From: Limnoperna fortunei | Lineage: Eukaryota; Mollusca; Bivalvia; Mytilida; Modiolidae | DNA: 64,000 bases | Assembly (NCBI GenBank): GCA_944474755.1 | Contig: OX104117.1 | Span: 79,894,926 to 79,958,925 of the forward strand | Direction of reading: 5' to 3' | In this document: positions 60,101 through 64,000 of the stretch, piece by piece | Layout: each line of letters opens with the position of its first letter | How positions within the stretch are numbered: the first letter of the stretch is position 1 | Program-made: the position numbers and the translations under genes | Notes under the pieces: generated by a model | The model's input: the letters and a program-made list of their open reading frames with translations, nothing else | Told to the model about the DNA's origin: nothing | The model's database searches: none

Positions 60101-63100
60101 TTACAAATGATTTTAAGAGTGGAAATTACAACGACATTATTTGGTTAATTCATTAGACATATAAATACATATAATTTTATTAACAATGTATCTTTATTAC
60201 ATTTCTAAAGATCTTACAGTGAAATACAATCTAATGTTGAACATATATAAATAGACCATTTTGTTTATTTATGGTTAATAAGCAGGGGGCATGTTGGATA
60301 CACATCCACACAATTCGACTAGTTCGGTACTATTTAAAAATTTAAATTTGTATCAACAAGAAATTCAATAAACACTGTATTGACAATACATATATTGGCT
60401 CTAGTCTTAGTAAAAGTTTAAAAACAATTAATATTGTCTATCTGAAATACAAAATCAGCAACTGTAAGATATAAATAAATATTCTACTTCATCTCATTTG
60501 CCAGGCACCGCTCAAAATCAACGGTGCATCGTCCCTTTTAGAAACAAAAGATTGCAAGAAAATGTATTAACCTTGTGGTGTAATGCTAAATATTGTAGGC
60601 TTGGTACAGGAAAGTCGCATGCCTCATAAATAATACTAATTACCACAGTGGCACAACTTTGAATACAAAACTTGGTGTTATTTATCGGCATGAGATCAAG
60701 GAAACGACAAATTATAACAAAAGTATGAACAATGGACTAACCTTTTTTTAACATGGAGAGGGTTGTGTTTGACATGTTAATCTTGTTCAAACAGAAATTT
60801 GTTTGTTCCATTAAAAAAAGAAGGGTACATTTTTACAAATTAACGAAGATCATATAGGGACAACAGGCTGGGGAGACAGGAATCAGAATATATATATATA
60901 CACAAAACTAACATGCCCAACGTATAAAATGGTTGGTTTCCAGAGGTGTCACCGTACCGATGTCCTGAAAAGAAGGGATTCATTGGGTTTACTATTTTGT
61001 AGCCTTCCTATTGAGAAATCGTTTAATTTAACCAGAAGATTTTCCCCTAATTTTCATGTGATTATTTCACTCGGACGTTTTCCCACGCAGATAATTAGTC
61101 TATTTAAATTCTCTTTATGTAAATTTGTTTGAATTTGTGTATTAAAATGTTTGGGCAAAGAGACATAATGAGAAGGTCCGTAAAAGCGATTATCATCATA
61201 TTTCGTTTGACAGAGTCTTTGGATCTATAATCCAAACAGAGTTAATTAAACAGTAAATCACATGTACGCCATTGAAATCACCACATGTTACAGTGTAATT
61301 TGTTTACAATATGTTTAAGTGATGATACTTTTATATATTTCCAGGAGATATCAAAATCGTTATATGAACAGAAATTTAACTGGTACGTATTTATACATCT
61401 GCAGAATAAGGCAACAAAAAAGAGAACTCAGTGAAATAACACAGTATTCTTTGATGGTGGAGAGTAAATCAAAAATGTCTCAAATTAAACTATAATCCGT
61501 ATCAGTACAATGGCACATTTAAAAAAATATGTATTGTTATTAAAAAGTACTGCCTACTGTTTGGTTTATCACATTCACTGTTTTCCCCATTTTATACAAT
61601 TTTGTTGACGGTTTCATTTTTTGACTCTTTAGATTTATGGCATGATAAAAAACATCTAGTTTTACTCGGTCCGTTTTTATTTTATGTAACATTAATTATT
61701 TGACGATCAATTATTCAAGTATAGAAAAAAGGAGGTGACATTGTCAAGTAAGACATACACGTGTTTAACGTCATGTTTACATTACATATCATAAGTTATT
61801 AAATAGCAGTTATTCACTTTTAGTTGATTTTGAACACATTTCTTATTTTCTGTTATAAGTGGACTAGTCAAAAATAAGAGGAACTCATCAGTTTCCGAGG
61901 ACTTCTTGAAATATACTATACGATGGATGGCTAACTGTGTGCAATTGATTCTGTTTCTACGAAAACACAATTTCAAACTGCCGTTTGTATGCAAGAAATC
62001 ATCAGACGACGATCCACAGGCGGCATTTAGAGATCTAGCAACTGGATTAGAGGAGACGGTCGTGTTTTGTTTCCAGCAAGCCATTTATGCAATTACGAAG
62101 GTAGATGTATTTACTGATGCAGTTTTACGTAACAAAAATTTTTCCTTTTGCAAAAACCCAGAGAGTCAGTTTCAAGTCGCTAGCAAGTGGTTGTATTTTG
62201 ACTGTTGTGATTATGCGGAATACATTTATATTTTAAAGAACCATAATTTTGTTTCCATCATTGTTTCTTATTTGAAACATTACATAATTGTGAACTATTA
62301 TAGTATTCACACATTTCTCATGTTTTACGTCAGTTGAACCCTAAAATACATATAAATAATTAGGTGTATTCGTAAAATATGATGGCATCTTAAAAATTCT
62401 TTTATAGTGTTCCAATGCTTCTTTAATAATCGATGGCAAATCTTATTTATGCGCAAGTTGTTTATTTCATATCATAAAACCCATTTAATTTCAATTTATA
62501 TGCTAGAGTATAGTTTACAAATTGAAAATAAACGTGGAAAGAATAGATGATTATCCATTATTCAATGTTACTTTGATTATACCATTTATTTGAACATGTA
62601 GATCTTTAATCTTGGAGCAAATAACTTGTTGCGAGGTACTTGTATATCTAAAAAACTAAAATATTTGATAATTGTACCTCATTATATGCATATTGAAAAT
62701 CTTGATAAATTTAACAAAAAGGTTTCTCTCCTGCCAAACAGACTGAATTAGTAATAGGAAGAAAAATCTGCTATGTATTTATAAAACTTGAGCAATTTTC
62801 CTTTAATTATATATAAAATTATAAATTGTACAAACCTATAATTAATTTTAATTTCTTCACATTATGTTAAAGTTGGCATTATCATAAACGACAAAGCCAC
62901 GTTTGTTGCTAGAGGTAGTAATACCTTAATACAATTTACCTTTAAGATTTATCCATTTTATCTAGAATGTTGATACGCTTTTAAATGAGACTTTTAGAAA
63001 TGATACGTAAATAATAAGAACAACCCTTAATCTAATAATGTACTTTTGTTCACAAACGTCAGGTTTCATTAATATTTCAGCAAAATAATTCGACCATTGA

Positions 63101-63635
63101 CATAATGGGTCTAGTTTTTATACTGGAGAGAATTTCTAACCTGTGTTGATTTATAAAAAAGAAGAAGTCCGTGTAATTGAAAGGGTTCCTTTAATATAAA
63201 AAATACCATTGTTCTGTTTTCTTCACTTTTGGTTACTATGATTTTGTCTTGAAAAAGGAGGACCCTGTAAAGAGATACAAAACGACAGTGGAACATGATT
63301 GTAATGTCTGACCTAAGCTTTGTAAATCTTAGTCCTATTAAAAAAAATGCAAATATGAACGATTAAATTAATCCAATAAAGTTATCGTCCCTTAACCAGA
63401 TTCTTTCCTTTTTAGGCATTGTATGGTTTGGCATCAAGTGTCCTGGATAATAACCCTTTCACTGAAAATGACACTCTAAACAAGAAAAATTGCGTGTCAA
63501 AAATAACGACAGTGTTTGATGCTGTGCTTCGTTTGACAACCACACAGCAACTTCACCAAGACGTATTGAGACAAATATTTCTTTACCTTTTCTTTTTCAC
63601 CAGTACATCGGTCTTTAACAAGTTGTTTCAAGAAG
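57155..63635 (+). CDS. RADIL: RADIL/RASIP1-like protein (RA-FHA-DIL), partial, at least four exons
   Basis: Exons: 57124-58780 (ATG at 57155, donor GTATGT), probable 61345-61382, 61881-62100 and 63416-63635; the gene continues past the window. Phases fit with this set. The first exon encodes a Ras-association domain (about residues 76-165, GVLKIFGETIVPGVEYKSV...), a basic/Ser-rich linker, an FHA domain (about 291-405, RPFLLTIRGYDV...HPGDILSLGKYYMLLF) and the start of the dilute domain (about 475 on). Later exons continue dilute: WMANCVQLILFLRKH, FCFQQAIYAITK and QIFLYLFFFTSTSVFNKLF. This domain order is that of RADIL/RASIP1, Rap/Ras effectors acting in integrin adhesion and junctions. A PDZ domain, if present, lies outside. 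Coding may extend upstream of 57155, since the frame is open to the acceptor. The 38-nt exon is the weakest part. Confidence 0.8.
58897..59396. repeat. 27-bp minisatellite in the first RADIL-like intron
   Basis: About 18 copies of GTTGGGTAGTCTCTTGTGACATTAATC, two of them one or more bases shorter. Because 27 is a multiple of 3, both strands stay open, giving false repeat proteins. It starts about 115 bp after the donor at 58781. Confidence 0.95.
59397..61344. other. RADIL-like intron, no other feature seen
   Basis: AT-rich intronic sequence without a recognised exon. Confidence 0.5.
62101..63415. other. RADIL-like intron, no feature seen
   Basis: AT-rich intronic sequence between two dilute-domain exons, with donor GTAGAT at 62101 and acceptor TTTTTAG at 63411-63415. 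Confidence 0.55.
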
Positions 63636-64000
63636 GTAAGAAACCTTACTTTTACAAATCATAGTTGTTCATAAACTGCTACGTCATTCAAGACCACCGT
63701 TTCCGAATGAAAGATACGCATTATGTGTGATTAGTGGTCTATAAAGATATTGTATTTTACATTAAAATGTTATATTGTTTATTTTTAAATGATCATGTTT
63801 ATTTTTATTCCGTAAGACAATACAATATTTTTTCGACGAACAGTTTTAATATTGATTTTCTAGATATAGGAACAGAATGACTGCTCGTTTTCAGGAAAAG
63901 GATTATATTTATTCTTATAAACTATAATATTGATAGAAATTATCTGTTCCTATCTATTAGTATTATATAAGAATTTCCAAGGAAATAGAATGATATATTT
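63636..64000. other. RADIL-like intron at the window end
   Basis: Begins with donor GTAAGA at 63636. No further exon before the window ends. Confidence 0.55.

Overview
The window looks like nuclear DNA of a marine mollusc, most likely a bivalve. Two host genes are split by GT-AG introns. Most of the sequence is AT-rich and packed with repeats: fold-back elements, MITE-like hairpins, tandem repeats of the kind common in bivalve genomes, a Tc1/mariner copy, a CACTA-type element, non-LTR retrotransposons and long microsatellites. The species call is an inference from repeat style and gene content.

Host genes: (1) an MCRIP/FAM195 orthologue on the plus strand in six exons (4602-20614), whose introns hold a hAT-like element, several MITEs and a 5.9-kb CACTA-type element with 1-kb inverted arms; (2) a single-exon, divergent homeobox gene on the minus strand (39167-39949) with a TATA box; (3) the 5' part of a RADIL/RASIP1-type Ras-associating, FHA and dilute-domain gene on the plus strand (57155 to beyond 63635).

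The centrepiece is a complete Maverick/Polinton (adintovirus-like) element at 23263-37627. It is 14,365 bp long, with about 125-bp terminal inverted repeats beginning 5'-AG and a perfect 6-bp target duplication, CCTGTT. It is GC- and CpG-rich against an AT-rich host, and most of its genes are open, so the insertion looks young. In order it encodes: protein-primed DNA polymerase B; adenain-like protease; a fibre-like protein (frameshifted); on the minus strand a zinc-ribbon/phospholipase A2/integrase fusion; a packaging ATPase; a Cys-rich protein; a conserved 279-residue protein; a basic amphipathic protein; double jelly-roll major capsid; penton-like minor capsid; a GLYLK-repeat minor virion protein; a membrane protein; and two convergent paralogous small proteins that may have an OB fold.

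The element carries what looks like its own expression grammar. Nine genes of the right-reading strand begin at a TATAAATAAATG-type joint, which in most cases packs a TATA-like box, the previous gene's stop codon, an AATAAA signal and the start codon into about 12 nt. A different motif, GGTAAATACAA-ATG, lies inside both TIRs (pointing inward at the polymerase and at the right-end gene) and before the two small paralogues, which suggests early and late classes. A palindromic TATA separates integrase and ATPase; a helically phased array of AACGC/GCGTT dyads precedes the 279-residue gene; hairpins sit at gene ends.

To the right (40-54 kb) are a 195-bp (AAAT)n tract, a broken Tc1 element, a decayed unknown coding region, a long (TA)n tract, one intact minus-strand LINE ORF2 (1165 codons) and two truncated plus-strand LINE copies sharing its GGGCCC...AATAAA 3' end. 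No tRNA, rRNA or CRISPR array was seen.
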